From Magnetospirillum sulfuroxidans (GTDB taxonomy: Bacteria > Pseudomonadota > Alphaproteobacteria > Rhodospirillales > Magnetospirillaceae), in contig NZ_JAGTUF010000012.1 of NCBI RefSeq assembly GCF_018224925.1, forward strand, positions 62,001 to 126,000: a DNA stretch of 64,000 nt, in the 5' to 3' direction. Shown piece by piece: positions 54,474 to 62,927 of the stretch. The translations under genes were made by a program, and so were the position numbers. The notes beneath the pieces are model-generated. The model saw nothing but the letters and a program-made list of their open reading frames with translations. It did not search any database and had not been told where the DNA came from. The first letter of the stretch is position 1. Every line of letters begins with the position of its first letter.

Positions 54474-55076
54474 GTGACCCTCCATCGTTCCTTGGCCCTG
54501 GCCGCTCTGTTGTTGTCTGCTCCGGCATTGTCGGGATGCGTCGGCATGGTCATTGGCGCCGGCGCCACCGCCGGCGTTGCCGCTTCGGAAGAACGCGGCA
54601 TCGAAGGCGCGGCCGAAGACGCCAAGATCCGCGCCGAAGTCAACGAAGCCTGGTTCCGCCACAGCGTCGATATGTATTCCAAGGTCACCTTTGCCATCAG
54701 CGAAGGCCGCATCTTGCTGACCGGCACCGTGCCGACCGAACAGGTGCGCGAGGACGCGGTGCGGCTGACCTGGCAGGTCGCCGGCGTCCGCGAGGTCTAT
54801 AACGAATTGCTGGTGCGCGAAAGCTCGGGCCTGATTGACGGCGCCCGCGACGTGCGCATTCAGCAGGAAATCAAAAGCCGCATGCTGTTCGACAAGGAAG
54901 TCAGCAACATCAACTACACCGTCGATGTCACCGATGGCGTGGTCTATCTGCTGGGCATCGCTCAATCGGATGCCGAATTGAATCGGGTCATCGGCCACGC
55001 CCGCGAAGTTTCCGCGGTCAAGAACATCATCAATTACGTGCGCCTGAAAAACGACCCCCGGCGTCACGGCGGCTAA
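54474..55076 (+). CDS. Two-BON-domain lipoprotein, DolP/YraP-like
   Basis: 200 residues: lipobox ALSGC (Cys22), a Gly/Ala-rich stretch, and two BON domains (about 55-110, IRAEVNEAW...VAGVREVYNELLV; and 130-190, QEIKSRM...HAREVSAVKNIINYV). E. coli DolP supports outer-membrane integrity at the division site. GTG start after aaggaag. The next gene starts at its stop (TAATG). Confidence 0.9.
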   Translation: MTLHRSLALAALLLSAPALSGCVGMVIGAGATAGVAASEERGIEGAAEDAKIRAEVNEAWFRHSVDMYSKVTFAISEGRILLTGTVPTEQVREDAVRLTWQVAGVREVYNELLVRESSGLIDGARDVRIQQEIKSRMLFDKEVSNINYTVDVTDGVVYLLGIAQSDAELNRVIGHAREVSAVKNIINYVRLKNDPRRHGG

Positions 55077-55888
55077 TGCGCGCCGCAACCGAGCTTTTGG
55101 CCGATCTGGGCCAGTTCGCCGACCACGACCTGCCGGTGCTGGAAGCGGCTTTGGCCCTGGGCCGAATCCACCGTCCGGCCAGCGATACCCCGGCCGTGCG
55201 CACCGCGATCAACGACCTGATCGAACAAGTCCGCCAGACCCTGCCGGTCAAGCCGCTGGCCGCCGACATGGCCGCGGCCAGCGCCGCCGTGCTGGTGGAC
55301 AACAATCATTTCGGTCTTGGCGGCGATGAAGCGGAAAGCCATGAGCTGCACGAACTGGTCAGCCAATATCGCGGTAACGGCGATCTGCTGGCGTTACTGT
55401 GGCTCAGCGTCGCCGAAGGCTGCGGCCTGGGGGCGGAGATGTTGGCTTTTCCGCTGCATTCGCTCATTCGCTATTCGGACCATATGGGCGGGCGGGTGAT
55501 CGTCGCCTGTAACGATGGCCGCAGGCTGGATTGTCCGGCCTTGCGGCTGTTGCACAAGATCGATGCCGGCCCCAGCGCCGAGCTGGAGCCTGATTTCTTT
55601 CAGGCTTTGTCGCCACGTGACGTTTTGTTGCGCTGGCGACAAAGCCTGAAAATGCACCATTTGCGCCTTGGCCGGCTGGAGCCGGCGCTCAAGGTGGTGG
55701 AAAGCGCCTTGCTGTTCGCCCCCAATCGCGCCAGCCTCTGGCGCGAGGCCGGCTTGATGCGGATGCGGCTGGACGATCTGCCCGGCGCCGCCGCCGCTCT
55801 GGAACAATTCATTCAACGGGAAGATAATGTGCTGGCCCGCGGCCGCGGCCAGCAATTGCTGGCGGAAATCCGCTCGCGCATGAGCTGA
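55076..55888 (+). CDS. SirB1-like transglutaminase-core protein with TPR C-terminus
   Basis: 270 residues. The N-terminal half aligns by eye with the SirB1 (transglutaminase core 2) family: [29 protein letters not shown] and ACNDGRRLD match the usual RG.PISLALLYL.VA..LGL, PGHFL.R and DP..GGR.L elements, but the P-G-H becomes P-L-H. The C-terminal half has TPR-like helices ([35 protein letters not shown]). Catalytic competence is doubtful. Confidence 0.75.
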   Translation: MRAATELLADLGQFADHDLPVLEAALALGRIHRPASDTPAVRTAINDLIEQVRQTLPVKPLAADMAAASAAVLVDNNHFGLGGDEAESHELHELVSQYRGNGDLLALLWLSVAEGCGLGAEMLAFPLHSLIRYSDHMGGRVIVACNDGRRLDCPALRLLHKIDAGPSAELEPDFFQALSPRDVLLRWRQSLKMHHLRLGRLEPALKVVESALLFAPNRASLWREAGLMRMRLDDLPGAAAALEQFIQREDNVLARGRGQQLLAEIRSRMS

Positions 55889-55899
55889 AGGAGGATAAG

Positions 55900-56865
55900 G
55901 TGAGCCTTGCCGTGTCGATCCAGATGGATCCGATGGAATCCGTCAATATCAACGCCGATTCCACCTTTGCCCTGGCCCTGGAAGCGCAACGGCGCGGCCA
56001 TGCCCTGTTCCATTACCTGCCCACCGATCTGGCCTTGAAGAACGGCCGGGTCACCGCCTGGGTGCGGCCGCTGAGCGTGCGCCGCCAAGCCGGCGATCAT
56101 TTCACCCTGGGCGAGGCGCAACTGGTCGATCTGGCGACCATGGACGTGGTGCTGATGCGCCAGGATCCGCCCTTTGACATGGCCTATATCACCGCCACCC
56201 ATCTGCTGGAACACATTCACCCGCAAACCCTGGTGGTCAATGACCCGGTGCATGTGCGCAACGCCCCGGAGAAATTGCTGGTTACGCACTTTCCCGGTCT
56301 GCTGCCGCCCACCCTGATCACCAGCGACCGCCGGCATATCCTTGAGTTTCGCAATGAATACAAAGATCTCGTGCTAAAGCCGCTGTTTGGCAATGGCGGC
56401 GCCGGGGTGTTCCACGTCAAGCCCGACGACGAGAATTTGAATAGCCTGCTGGAAATGTTCACCCAGCTTTACCGCGAACCGGTGATGGTTCAGCAATACC
56501 TGCCGGCGGTGCGCGAAGGCGACAAGCGCGTCATTTTGGTCGATGGCCAGGCGGCGGGCGCCGTCAATCGGGTGCCGCAAGCCGGCGAGGCCCGTTCCAA
56601 CCTGCATGTGGGCGGCCGCGCCATGAAGGCGGCACTGACCGCACGCGACCGCGAGATTTGCGAAGCCATCGGCCCAACGCTGCGGGCACGCGGCCTGATC
56701 TTCGTCGGTATCGACATCATTGGCAATTACCTGACCGAGATCAACGTCACCTCGCCCACCGGCATCCAAGAGATCGACCGCTTCGACACTGTCTGCGTCG
56801 AGGCGCAAATCTGGGACGCCATCGAGCTGCGCCGGGCCTCGACCACCCGCGTTCCCACCGCTTAA
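55900..56865 (+). CDS. gshB: Glutathione synthetase
   Basis: ATP-grasp ligase joining gamma-glutamylcysteine and glycine. 321 residues opening with [30 protein letters not shown] after a GTG with an excellent aaggagg; [33 protein letters not shown] and [14 protein letters not shown] are family hallmarks. Confidence 0.97.
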   Translation: MSLAVSIQMDPMESVNINADSTFALALEAQRRGHALFHYLPTDLALKNGRVTAWVRPLSVRRQAGDHFTLGEAQLVDLATMDVVLMRQDPPFDMAYITATHLLEHIHPQTLVVNDPVHVRNAPEKLLVTHFPGLLPPTLITSDRRHILEFRNEYKDLVLKPLFGNGGAGVFHVKPDDENLNSLLEMFTQLYREPVMVQQYLPAVREGDKRVILVDGQAAGAVNRVPQAGEARSNLHVGGRAMKAALTARDREICEAIGPTLRARGLIFVGIDIIGNYLTEINVTSPTGIQEIDRFDTVCVEAQIWDAIELRRASTTRVPTA

Positions 56866-57276
56866 AGCTTGTTTTCAACAGCTTGACGGCGCATCTTTAG
56901 AAAGAGGGCGAAGCCGGTAAAACCAGGGGCGGGGACAAACTTCGGTGGAAGTTGCCCCCTAACTGCGAATTCAGTTTTTGCCGCCGCCCTGTTGCGCTAA
57001 AGAAACGTCTGTGACGGCGACCCGACCAATCGCCGCCGCCACCGCTCGCCGCCGCAAACCGGCGGAGGAAGGCCACGGCCAGCCCGCTTGCCTTGAAAAA
57101 CCCCATACCGCGTGACAAAGCCCGAGCAGATCCGTCGCTGTACACAATTATGTTGCGATGCTTGATCAAGCGGGTACACCTAATGACATTATTTTCTGCG
57201 GTGCTTCTCGCTCGACGCTTTCCCTCGATCCGTTGGCGGCGCGCCCCATTCCATCCATCGGCAGGCGGAGAGCTGA
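56866..57276. other. 411-bp gap: no gene seen
   Basis: Both strands were examined. The left half is a GC-rich run with repeated gccgcc/ggcggc phrases; the right half is more AT-rich, with a CTTGATCAAG palindrome (57161-57170). No ORF longer than about 90 codons looks coding, and no clear promoter for the lipoprotein gene was found. Confidence 0.55.
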
Positions 57277-57789
57277 ATGTTGAAAACTCTGCGCCGAGTG
57301 ATCATGCCGGCCGTTCTCATCGCCGGCTCCGGTCTCCTCGGCGGCTGCACCCCAAGCAATTCCTATGTTCAGCCGGCTGGCCTGTCCGCCAGCAATGCGG
57401 CAACACTCGTCGGAACGCGGACGCTCAATCCAGATCCGACACAGGGCGACTTGCGCGTCTATGTGGTAGAAATCGACACAAGGCTGACCAATGGCGGCCC
57501 GGGGGGATGGAACGACCCCATCAGGTTGACGCCAGGGTCCCACCGACTTGATTTCGGCATTGCCGTTGGCCGCAACGCCTGGGGTTTCGGCTTGGGAATC
57601 TATCAGTTTGAGGCAGGGAAAACCTATACGCTTCAAGCCGCGCCGCCGCGCGCTGAAACCGGGCCTCATTCGCTCTTTTACGGTTGGGTCGAGGGACCGG
57701 ACGGTCAAAGAATGGGCGACCGCATCGCCGTCGATGTGCGGCCATTCACCGGGGGCGGCCCGGTTTACATCCCCATTTTGATTAAATAG
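57277..57789 (+). CDS. Orphan predicted lipoprotein
   Basis: 170 residues with a lipoprotein signal, lipobox LLGGC (Cys24), then a beta-rich domain (VYVVEIDTRLTNGG, LTPGSHRLDFGIAVGRNAWGFGLGIYQFEAGKTYTLQAAPPRAETGPH). The phrase LTPGSHRL..F, with YTLQAA, resembles PEGA-like or carboxypeptidase-regulatory beta sandwiches; no family can be named. Codon use looks less GC-biased than that of its neighbours. Followed by comM after 12 bp. Confidence 0.65.
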   Translation: MLKTLRRVIMPAVLIAGSGLLGGCTPSNSYVQPAGLSASNAATLVGTRTLNPDPTQGDLRVYVVEIDTRLTNGGPGGWNDPIRLTPGSHRLDFGIAVGRNAWGFGLGIYQFEAGKTYTLQAAPPRAETGPHSLFYGWVEGPDGQRMGDRIAVDVRPFTGGGPVYIPILIK

Positions 57790-57801
57790 AGCGTTTCCCC
57801 A

Positions 57802-59313
57802 ATGACCGCCCACGCCCCCACCATCGCTTTTTCCGGCATCGACTGCCTGGATATCGACGTCCAGGTCCAGGTCGCCAGCGGCTTGCCCGCCTTCACCATC
57901 GTCGGCCTGCCTGACAAGGCGGTGGGCGAAAGCCGCGAGCGGGTGCGCGCCGCCTTCAACGCCCTGGGCCTGTCGCTGCCGCCCAAGCGCATCACCGTCA
58001 ATCTGGCCCCCGCCGATCTGTTGAAAGAGGGCAGTCATTTCGATCTGCCCATCGCTTTGGGCCTGCTCGCCGCCATGGGGGTGCTGCCGGCCGACGAAAT
58101 CCAGGGCTATATCGCCCTGGGCGAGCTGGGGCTGGACGGCTCGCTTGCTGCGGTCACCGGAATCCTGCCCGCCGCCATCGCCGCCAACGCCGCCGGCAAG
58201 GGCCTGATCTGCCCTGCCGCCCAAGGCCCGGAAGCGGTCTGGGCCGGCGATGTCGAGGTGCTGGCCGCGCCCAATCTGCTGGCCCTGATCAACCATTTCA
58301 AGGGCACCCAGGTGCTGAGCCGGCCGCAGCCCCGGCTGGAAGACGACGACCGCGATCCCCTGGATTTGCGTGACATCAAGGGCCAGGAATCGGCCAAGCG
58401 CGCCTTGGAAGTGGCCGCCGCCGGCGGTCATAATTTGCTGATGATCGGCCCCCCCGGATCGGGCAAGTCCATGCTCGCCGCCCGCTTGCCCGGTCTGCTG
58501 CCGCCGCTGGAACCGGCCGAGGCGCTGGAAGTCAGCATGATTCATTCCGTCGCCGGCCATTTGAGCGAAGGCAAATTGTTGCGCCGACGACCCTTTCGCG
58601 ATCCGCACCATTCGGCCTCGGTGCCGGCGCTGGTCGGTGGGGGGGCACGGGCCAAGCCGGGGGAAATCTCCTTGGCCCATAACGGCGTGCTGTTCTTGGA
58701 TGAATTGCCGGAATTCCAGCGCGCCGCCCTGGAAGCCCTGCGCCAGCCGCTGGAATCGGGCCGGGCCAGCGTGGCGCGGGCCAATGCTCATGTGGTCTAT
58801 CCGGCCCGTATTCAGTTGGTGGCGGCGATGAATCCGTGTCGGTGCGGCTATCTTGGCGATGCCGGGTTGGCCTGCACCAAGGCGCCGAAATGCGGCGTCG
58901 AGTACCAAACCAAGATTTCCGGCCCGCTGTTCGACCGTATCGACCTGCATGTCGAGGTCCCCGCCGTCAGCCCCGCCGACCTGTCCCTGCCGCCGGCCGC
59001 CGAGGGGACGGCGGAAATCGCCGCCCGCGTCGCCGCCGCCCGTGCCCGCCAAAGCCAACGCTACCAAGCGTTAGGGATCCGCAACAATGCCCAGCTTGAC
59101 GGCGAGATGCTGGAAAAGCTGGCCAGCCCCGACGCCGCCGGCCGCGCCCTGCTGACCGAAGCGGCCGAGCGTATGCGGCTATCGGCACGAGGCTATCACC
59201 GGGTATTGCGGGTCGCCCGCACCCTGGCCGATCTGGATGGGCGCGACGCAATCAACCGCCTGCACGTGGCCGAGGCGCTGTCGTATCGGCGGCTGGTGCC
59301 GGGACGGACGTAG
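57802..59313 (+). CDS. comM: ComM/YifB family AAA+ Mg-chelatase-like ATPase
   Basis: 503 residues: N-terminal lid-like domain (IDCLDIDVQVQVASGLPAFTIVGLPDKAVGESRERV), Walker A GPPGSGKSMLAARL (from residue 216), Walker B VLFLDELPEF, a zinc-like Cys set MNPCRCGYLGD...CTKAPKC, and the C-terminal arginine-finger region. ComM is a hexameric DNA helicase that aids branch migration in natural transformation. No ribosome site is apparent. Confidence 0.93.
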   Translation: MTAHAPTIAFSGIDCLDIDVQVQVASGLPAFTIVGLPDKAVGESRERVRAAFNALGLSLPPKRITVNLAPADLLKEGSHFDLPIALGLLAAMGVLPADEIQGYIALGELGLDGSLAAVTGILPAAIAANAAGKGLICPAAQGPEAVWAGDVEVLAAPNLLALINHFKGTQVLSRPQPRLEDDDRDPLDLRDIKGQESAKRALEVAAAGGHNLLMIGPPGSGKSMLAARLPGLLPPLEPAEALEVSMIHSVAGHLSEGKLLRRRPFRDPHHSASVPALVGGGARAKPGEISLAHNGVLFLDELPEFQRAALEALRQPLESGRASVARANAHVVYPARIQLVAAMNPCRCGYLGDAGLACTKAPKCGVEYQTKISGPLFDRIDLHVEVPAVSPADLSLPPAAEGTAEIAARVAAARARQSQRYQALGIRNNAQLDGEMLEKLASPDAAGRALLTEAAERMRLSARGYHRVLRVARTLADLDGRDAINRLHVAEALSYRRLVPGRT

Positions 59314-59350
59314 ACACACTCTAAAGTCCAGGTCCTGGCAATAAGTCCAG

Positions 59351-59378
59351 TTGCGCACAGGCGGCGATTTGCGCACAG
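59351..59378. repeat. Direct repeat TTGCGCACAG, 18-bp period
   Basis: Two identical 10-base copies (59351-59360 and 59369-59378) end 9 bases before the next start codon. They may bind a regulator of that gene. Confidence 0.4.
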
Positions 59379-59387
59379 TCTGGCAGC

Positions 59388-60029
59388 ATGAGCTCAGCAG
59401 CCTGTAGCAACAACCGCGCCTGCCATGCCATCTCCAGTGTCGTGCTGGATGTGGTCCAGGCCTTGTTGCGCGAACGCTCGGTCAACGGCAAGGTCGATCT
59501 GGCCGATGTCGAGCGTCTGATCGCCCTGGTCCGGCGCGGCCCCATGACCCTGGACCCCGCCTATGCCGCCCAGGAAGAAAAATGCCGCGCCCATCATTCC
59601 AAGCCCAAGGGCAATATCGGCGCCCGCGCCAACCCGTTCCAACGGCTGATGGTCCGCCCCCTGGAGCCGTTGCTGGGCGAGGTGCTGCCACGGCCGTTGC
59701 TGGCCAATTATTTCCATTTCGTCGATACCGCCCTGGGGCCGGCGGCACGTGACGAGTTGGACCGCGATTGCCGCGCCCTGATCCAAGCCCTGTTGGTGGT
59801 CCATGGCAACAATCTGACCTGGGATCATTTCTACGGCGACCATCGCTCGACCAATATCTTGCGCCGGGCCCTTCACATCCTTGCCGCCATTTTGCGCCAG
59901 CCGCAGGGACCGGCCATGTGGCGCAGTCATATGGGCCGCCCAACCGGCGACGCCCCGCCGCTGCCGACGGCACGGTTGGACTTGATTTTGGATACCCTGC
60001 TGCAAACCCATCACGGTCTGGCCGCCTGA
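59388..60029 (+). CDS. Hypothetical protein, 213 residues
   Basis: I recognise no family. The frame has strong third-position GC bias and no signal peptide. The middle contains HSKPKGNIGARANPFQRLMVRPLEPLLGE and an all-helical stretch. Cys is found only in the N-terminal region. It stands behind two direct repeats and before a small membrane-protein gene. Confidence 0.65.
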   Translation: MSSAACSNNRACHAISSVVLDVVQALLRERSVNGKVDLADVERLIALVRRGPMTLDPAYAAQEEKCRAHHSKPKGNIGARANPFQRLMVRPLEPLLGEVLPRPLLANYFHFVDTALGPAARDELDRDCRALIQALLVVHGNNLTWDHFYGDHRSTNILRRALHILAAILRQPQGPAMWRSHMGRPTGDAPPLPTARLDLILDTLLQTHHGLAA

Positions 60030-60120
60030 TCCCATATCCCAATAAGTCGCCTTGACCAAAGTCGGGTCGTCCACCGCCCAAGCGCGGTAAAACAAGACCT
60101 CACGACCAGGAGCGGCAGCG

Positions 60121-60465
60121 GTGAACCATACCATAAAGCTTTGGGCGCCCCGGCTGCTGTTGGCGGCCGAGCTGGCCTTGTGCGCCATCGTCATCACCCA
60201 TCTCGATGCCGGTTTGAAAACCGAAATGCGCGATGGTCAGGCTTTCGGCCTTTGTTCGCAGGAAGAATTCGCAAAGATCGGCCTGGCTTGGTTGGGCATG
60301 ACCTCTGTCGCCTTTGTCGGCAGTCTGCTCAGCCTGTTCGGCCGGGCCAAATGGGCCGGACTGGCCCTGTTCATCCTGCCGGTGGTCGCCACCACCACCA
60401 TGGCCAAATACCAGGAAGACCGCTTTCCGCCCTGCTGGGAACGCCCGGTCGAGCCGACCAATTAA
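60121..60465 (+). CDS. Hypothetical small membrane protein
   Basis: 114 residues with three predicted helices (about 8-27, 53-74, 78-97). Between the first and second lies a polar loop with Cys (FGLCSQEE), and another Cys is near the C-terminus (PPCWER); these could pair if both are periplasmic. GTG start after aggagc. No family recognised. Confidence 0.6.
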   Translation: MNHTIKLWAPRLLLAAELALCAIVITHLDAGLKTEMRDGQAFGLCSQEEFAKIGLAWLGMTSVAFVGSLLSLFGRAKWAGLALFILPVVATTTMAKYQEDRFPPCWERPVEPTN

Positions 60466-60516
60466 AACCAACCGACGCATTATTCCTTAAGTTTCGCCGG
60501 CGGAAAGTGCAGCCCC

Positions 60517-60535
60517 GCCGGTAGATTTTGCCGGC
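60517..60535 (+). promoter_or_regulatory. FlbD/ftr-like upstream palindrome
   Basis: GCCGG, 9 bases, CCGGC. The sequence GCCGGTAGATTTTGCCGGC recalls the Caulobacter ftr elements bound by FlbD near flagellar sigma-54 promoters, and lies about 75 bp upstream of the predicted transcription start, a typical enhancer position. A weaker related phrase (gccggcggaaagtgc) precedes it. Confidence 0.4.
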
Positions 60536-60575
60536 TTTCGCGCTGGAGTTTCGGCGGAATCGCGGCACTTTCCCC

Positions 60576-60591
60576 TGGCACAGCCATTGCT
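60576..60591 (+). promoter_or_regulatory. Sigma-54 promoter
   Basis: TGGCAC-AGCCA-TTGCT: the invariant GG (60577-60578) and GC (60589-60590) are 10 bp apart, exactly the -24/-12 spacing. Transcription would start near 60602, giving a short leader with ggggag before the downstream ATG. Confidence 0.7.
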
Positions 60592-60622
60592 TGTGACAAG
60601 CGTCCACCATGGGGAGAACATC

Positions 60623-61087
60623 ATGACCAGGATCGCCATTGACGGTAACGAAAACCTTGTCCCCTTCACCAAGACAGGCCCCTTGATCACGCCCGATGCC
60701 TCGGTCTTTGCCGGAATGATCCAGCCATCCTTGGAGCAGGCCGAGCCCTTACAGGTCGAACCCTTGTCCTTCGAGGAACAGCCGCCACCACCGCCCACCC
60801 CTTTCAAGCCCTATCTTGAAGTCTGGAAGGATGGCAAGAAAATCGCCGAGATCAGCCGAGACGGCGCCTTGATGACGCCCAATTCGTTCAATGCGACGTC
60901 GGTGGTGGCCCAAGATGGCCTTCTGTCAGGCAAGGAGCTTGCCGATCAACGCGCCCGCCTCGTCAAGGAACAGCTTGGTCCGCCAGCGGAAATCCGTAGC
61001 GTCGAAACTCCGACGGCATCGTCAGCCGGCTCCACCGCATCTGGCGCCGCCGGCTCGTATCTCCGCTGGCTGACCCAGAATTGCTAA
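60623..61087 (+). CDS. Hypothetical protein behind a sigma-54 promoter
   Basis: 154 residues, no signal peptide or helix. A Pro-rich hinge (EEQPPPPPTPFKPY) separates an N-terminal segment with FTKTGPLITPDASVF from a short beta-like motif (LEVWKDGKKIAEISRDGALMTP) and a low-complexity Ser/Ala tail. ggggag supports the start. The promoter suggests RpoN control, possibly with flagellar genes; no function is visible. It overlaps xthA's 3' end by 4 bases. Confidence 0.65.
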   Translation: MTRIAIDGNENLVPFTKTGPLITPDASVFAGMIQPSLEQAEPLQVEPLSFEEQPPPPPTPFKPYLEVWKDGKKIAEISRDGALMTPNSFNATSVVAQDGLLSGKELADQRARLVKEQLGPPAEIRSVETPTASSAGSTASGAAGSYLRWLTQNC

Positions 61088-61872
61088 AGCGCCAATTCCA
61101 CCAACACCGGCACGTGGTCGGAAGGTTGCGGCCACGACCGGCAGTCTCGCAGCACGTCGACCGAACGCAGGCTCTGGCGTAAGACCGGGCTGACCCAAAC
61201 ATGGTCAAGGCGGCGGCCGCGATCGTTCTTTTGCCAATCGGGCGAACGATAGCTCCACCACGTGTACAGACGTTGGTCTGGCGGAATGAATTCGCGCATG
61301 GCATCGACCCAACCCAGACTGGCCTGCATGCGATTGAGCAAATCGACCTCGACCGGGGTATGACTGACCACCGACAGCAATTGCTTGTGTGACCACACAT
61401 CGGTTTCCAACGGGGCGATATTCAGATCGCCGGTCAGGATCAGCTTGTCCTCGGGCGTGTAATTGGCGGCGTACCACGCGGTCAGCTGGCGCAGGAATTC
61501 CAGCTTATGGGCGAATTTGTCGTTCTTGTCCGGGTCAGGGATATCACCGCCGGCCGGCACGTACAGACAATGAATTTCCGCCTGATCCAGCTTGGCCACC
61601 AAATGCCGGCGGTCCTCGCGTCCGCACCACGACGGAGTGACGGTCGCGCGGATCGGCAGTTTCGACAAAATGGCGACGCCGTTATAGCCCTTCATGCCGT
61701 GAAAGGCGATGTGGGGGAAGCCCAACGCCCGGCAAGCCTCGGCAGGGAACAATTCGTCCACCACCTTGATTTCCTGCAAACACACCACATCCGGCCGCAA
61801 GGTCTCCACCACTTGGCGCAGCAGCTCGATGCGCAGACGGATGGAATTGATATTCCAGGTGACGACACGCAA
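61084..61872 (-). CDS. xthA: Exodeoxyribonuclease III
   Basis: AP endonuclease/3' exonuclease of base-excision repair. 262 residues, E. coli size, opening RVVTWNINSIRLR from a TTG start preceded by gaagggg; the open frame continues far upstream through intergenic repeats and is not coding there. Catalytic residues lie in QEIK, the GDLNIAP loop and SDHVPV at the C-terminus. Confidence 0.94.
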   Translation of the reverse strand: MRVVTWNINSIRLRIELLRQVVETLRPDVVCLQEIKVVDELFPAEACRALGFPHIAFHGMKGYNGVAILSKLPIRATVTPSWCGREDRRHLVAKLDQAEIHCLYVPAGGDIPDPDKNDKFAHKLEFLRQLTAWYAANYTPEDKLILTGDLNIAPLETDVWSHKQLLSVVSHTPVEVDLLNRMQASLGWVDAMREFIPPDQRLYTWWSYRSPDWQKNDRGRRLDHVWVSPVLRQSLRSVDVLRDCRSWPQPSDHVPVLVELAL

Positions 61873-61957
61873 TGGCTTTCCCCTTCGAGCAGAATGCGGA
61901 GGTGGTTTTACACCACTTTCGACAAATTCCAAAAAATGGAGACGCCTGAAAGGGCAG

Positions 61958-62072
61958 GGCCTTTCCTTAAGTAAAATGCGTGCCCGACAGGGGGGTGTCG
62001 GGCGCCGGCCGCTCCGCGGCCTTTCCTTAAATAAAATGGGCGCCCGACAGGGGGGTGTCGGGCGCCCGGGAT
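61958..62072. repeat. 60-bp direct repeat carrying a hairpin, two copies, in a 355-bp gap
   Basis: Copies begin at 61958 and 62018, period 60. Each has ggcctttccttaa, a short AT-rich stretch (taaaatg), and the hairpin gcccgaca-gggggg-tgtcgggc. Copies differ at only a few bases. The rest of the gap (61873-62227) holds no gene I can support. Confidence 0.8.
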
Positions 62073-62227
62073 CGCTCCGTGTGAGAAGCGTCTCGTGAGA
62101 TCGGCAGGGGAAACCAACCTCACCGGCAAAGACCATTGCGGTCCCCGCCGCTCTTCATCCTAGATGGGTAGACGAAATCCCTATCTGTATGGGGCACAAG
62201 ACATGCCAGCCATGCGTCAGCCGCATA

Positions 62228-62872
62228 TCAGCCGTCATTCAACTTCGGCTTGGTGAATTTAGGGTCTTGGAATTCAAACAGCTTGCGATCCAGGCGCAGG
62301 CCATTTTGCGCGTCGAACAGCGAAACCGTGGTGACGCTGCCCTGAGCATCAAGCACCCGCCATTGCCGCAGGGCCAAGGGCTGATCGGTGAAAACCAACG
62401 TCAACTCGCCTTGGCCGGCATCGTCGCTTTCCACCAACGAGATATTAAGAACCCCCGGCGCCCGTGTCACCCGCGTTACCGTCAGGTCCTTGCCATCGAG
62501 CTGGACATTTTCACGCACCAGCACCCCGGCCGGGGTCGATCCCAATGGGATATAGCTGGGTTCGCCCAGTTCGCGGTCATGAACAATCAGAAACGTTCCG
62601 TCGGCGACCACCAGCAAGGGCGAGGGCGGATCGTATTGCAGCCGCATGCGGCCCGGACGGGAAAAATAGGCGGTGCCTTCGCTGACGCTGCCGTTGGGGG
62701 CGAATTGCTGAAACCGCGCCTTCAAGGTGGTGATGGCGTTCATATAGGATTCGGCGCGGGCGATATCCGCCTTGTCCTGATCGGACAGCGGCTTACGCGG
62801 GCCAGCGGCGGCGGCGGGCAGGGCCAAAGGCAGCAGCGCCATCAAGGCCAACAGGGTACGGCGAAGCAACAA
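62228..62872 (-). CDS. lolA: Outer-membrane lipoprotein carrier LolA
   Basis: Periplasmic chaperone ferrying lipoproteins from LolCDE to the outer membrane. 214 residues: signal peptide (ALPAAAA), then the LolA fold with FQQFAPNGSVSEGTAYFSRPGRMRLQYDPP and VVADGTFLIVHDRELGEPSYIPL. Downstream of ftsK in the same direction (55 bp), a conserved alphaproteobacterial order. Confidence 0.92.
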   Translation of the reverse strand: MLLRRTLLALMALLPLALPAAAAGPRKPLSDQDKADIARAESYMNAITTLKARFQQFAPNGSVSEGTAYFSRPGRMRLQYDPPSPLLVVADGTFLIVHDRELGEPSYIPLGSTPAGVLVRENVQLDGKDLTVTRVTRAPGVLNISLVESDDAGQGELTLVFTDQPLALRQWRVLDAQGSVTTVSLFDAQNGLRLDRKLFEFQDPKFTKPKLNDG

Positions 62873-62927
62873 GACGGATTCTCCTTTACCAGACCTGGGT
62901 GCTTTAGCCCACGATCATGGCGAAATT

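Noticed and set aside
56897-57169. 90-codon minus-strand frame in the gap after gshB
   Set aside because: No ribosome site, no recognisable motif, and biased toward Arg/Gly/Ser as expected of random GC-rich sequence.
57153-57192. TTGCGA or TTGATC with CATTAT as a promoter for the orphan lipoprotein
   Set aside because: Spacings are 13 or 19 bp and the hexamers are weak.
61873-62136. 88-codon N-terminal extension of xthA
   Set aside because: It translates the 60-bp intergenic repeat; the TTG with gaagggg gives the exact family N-terminus.
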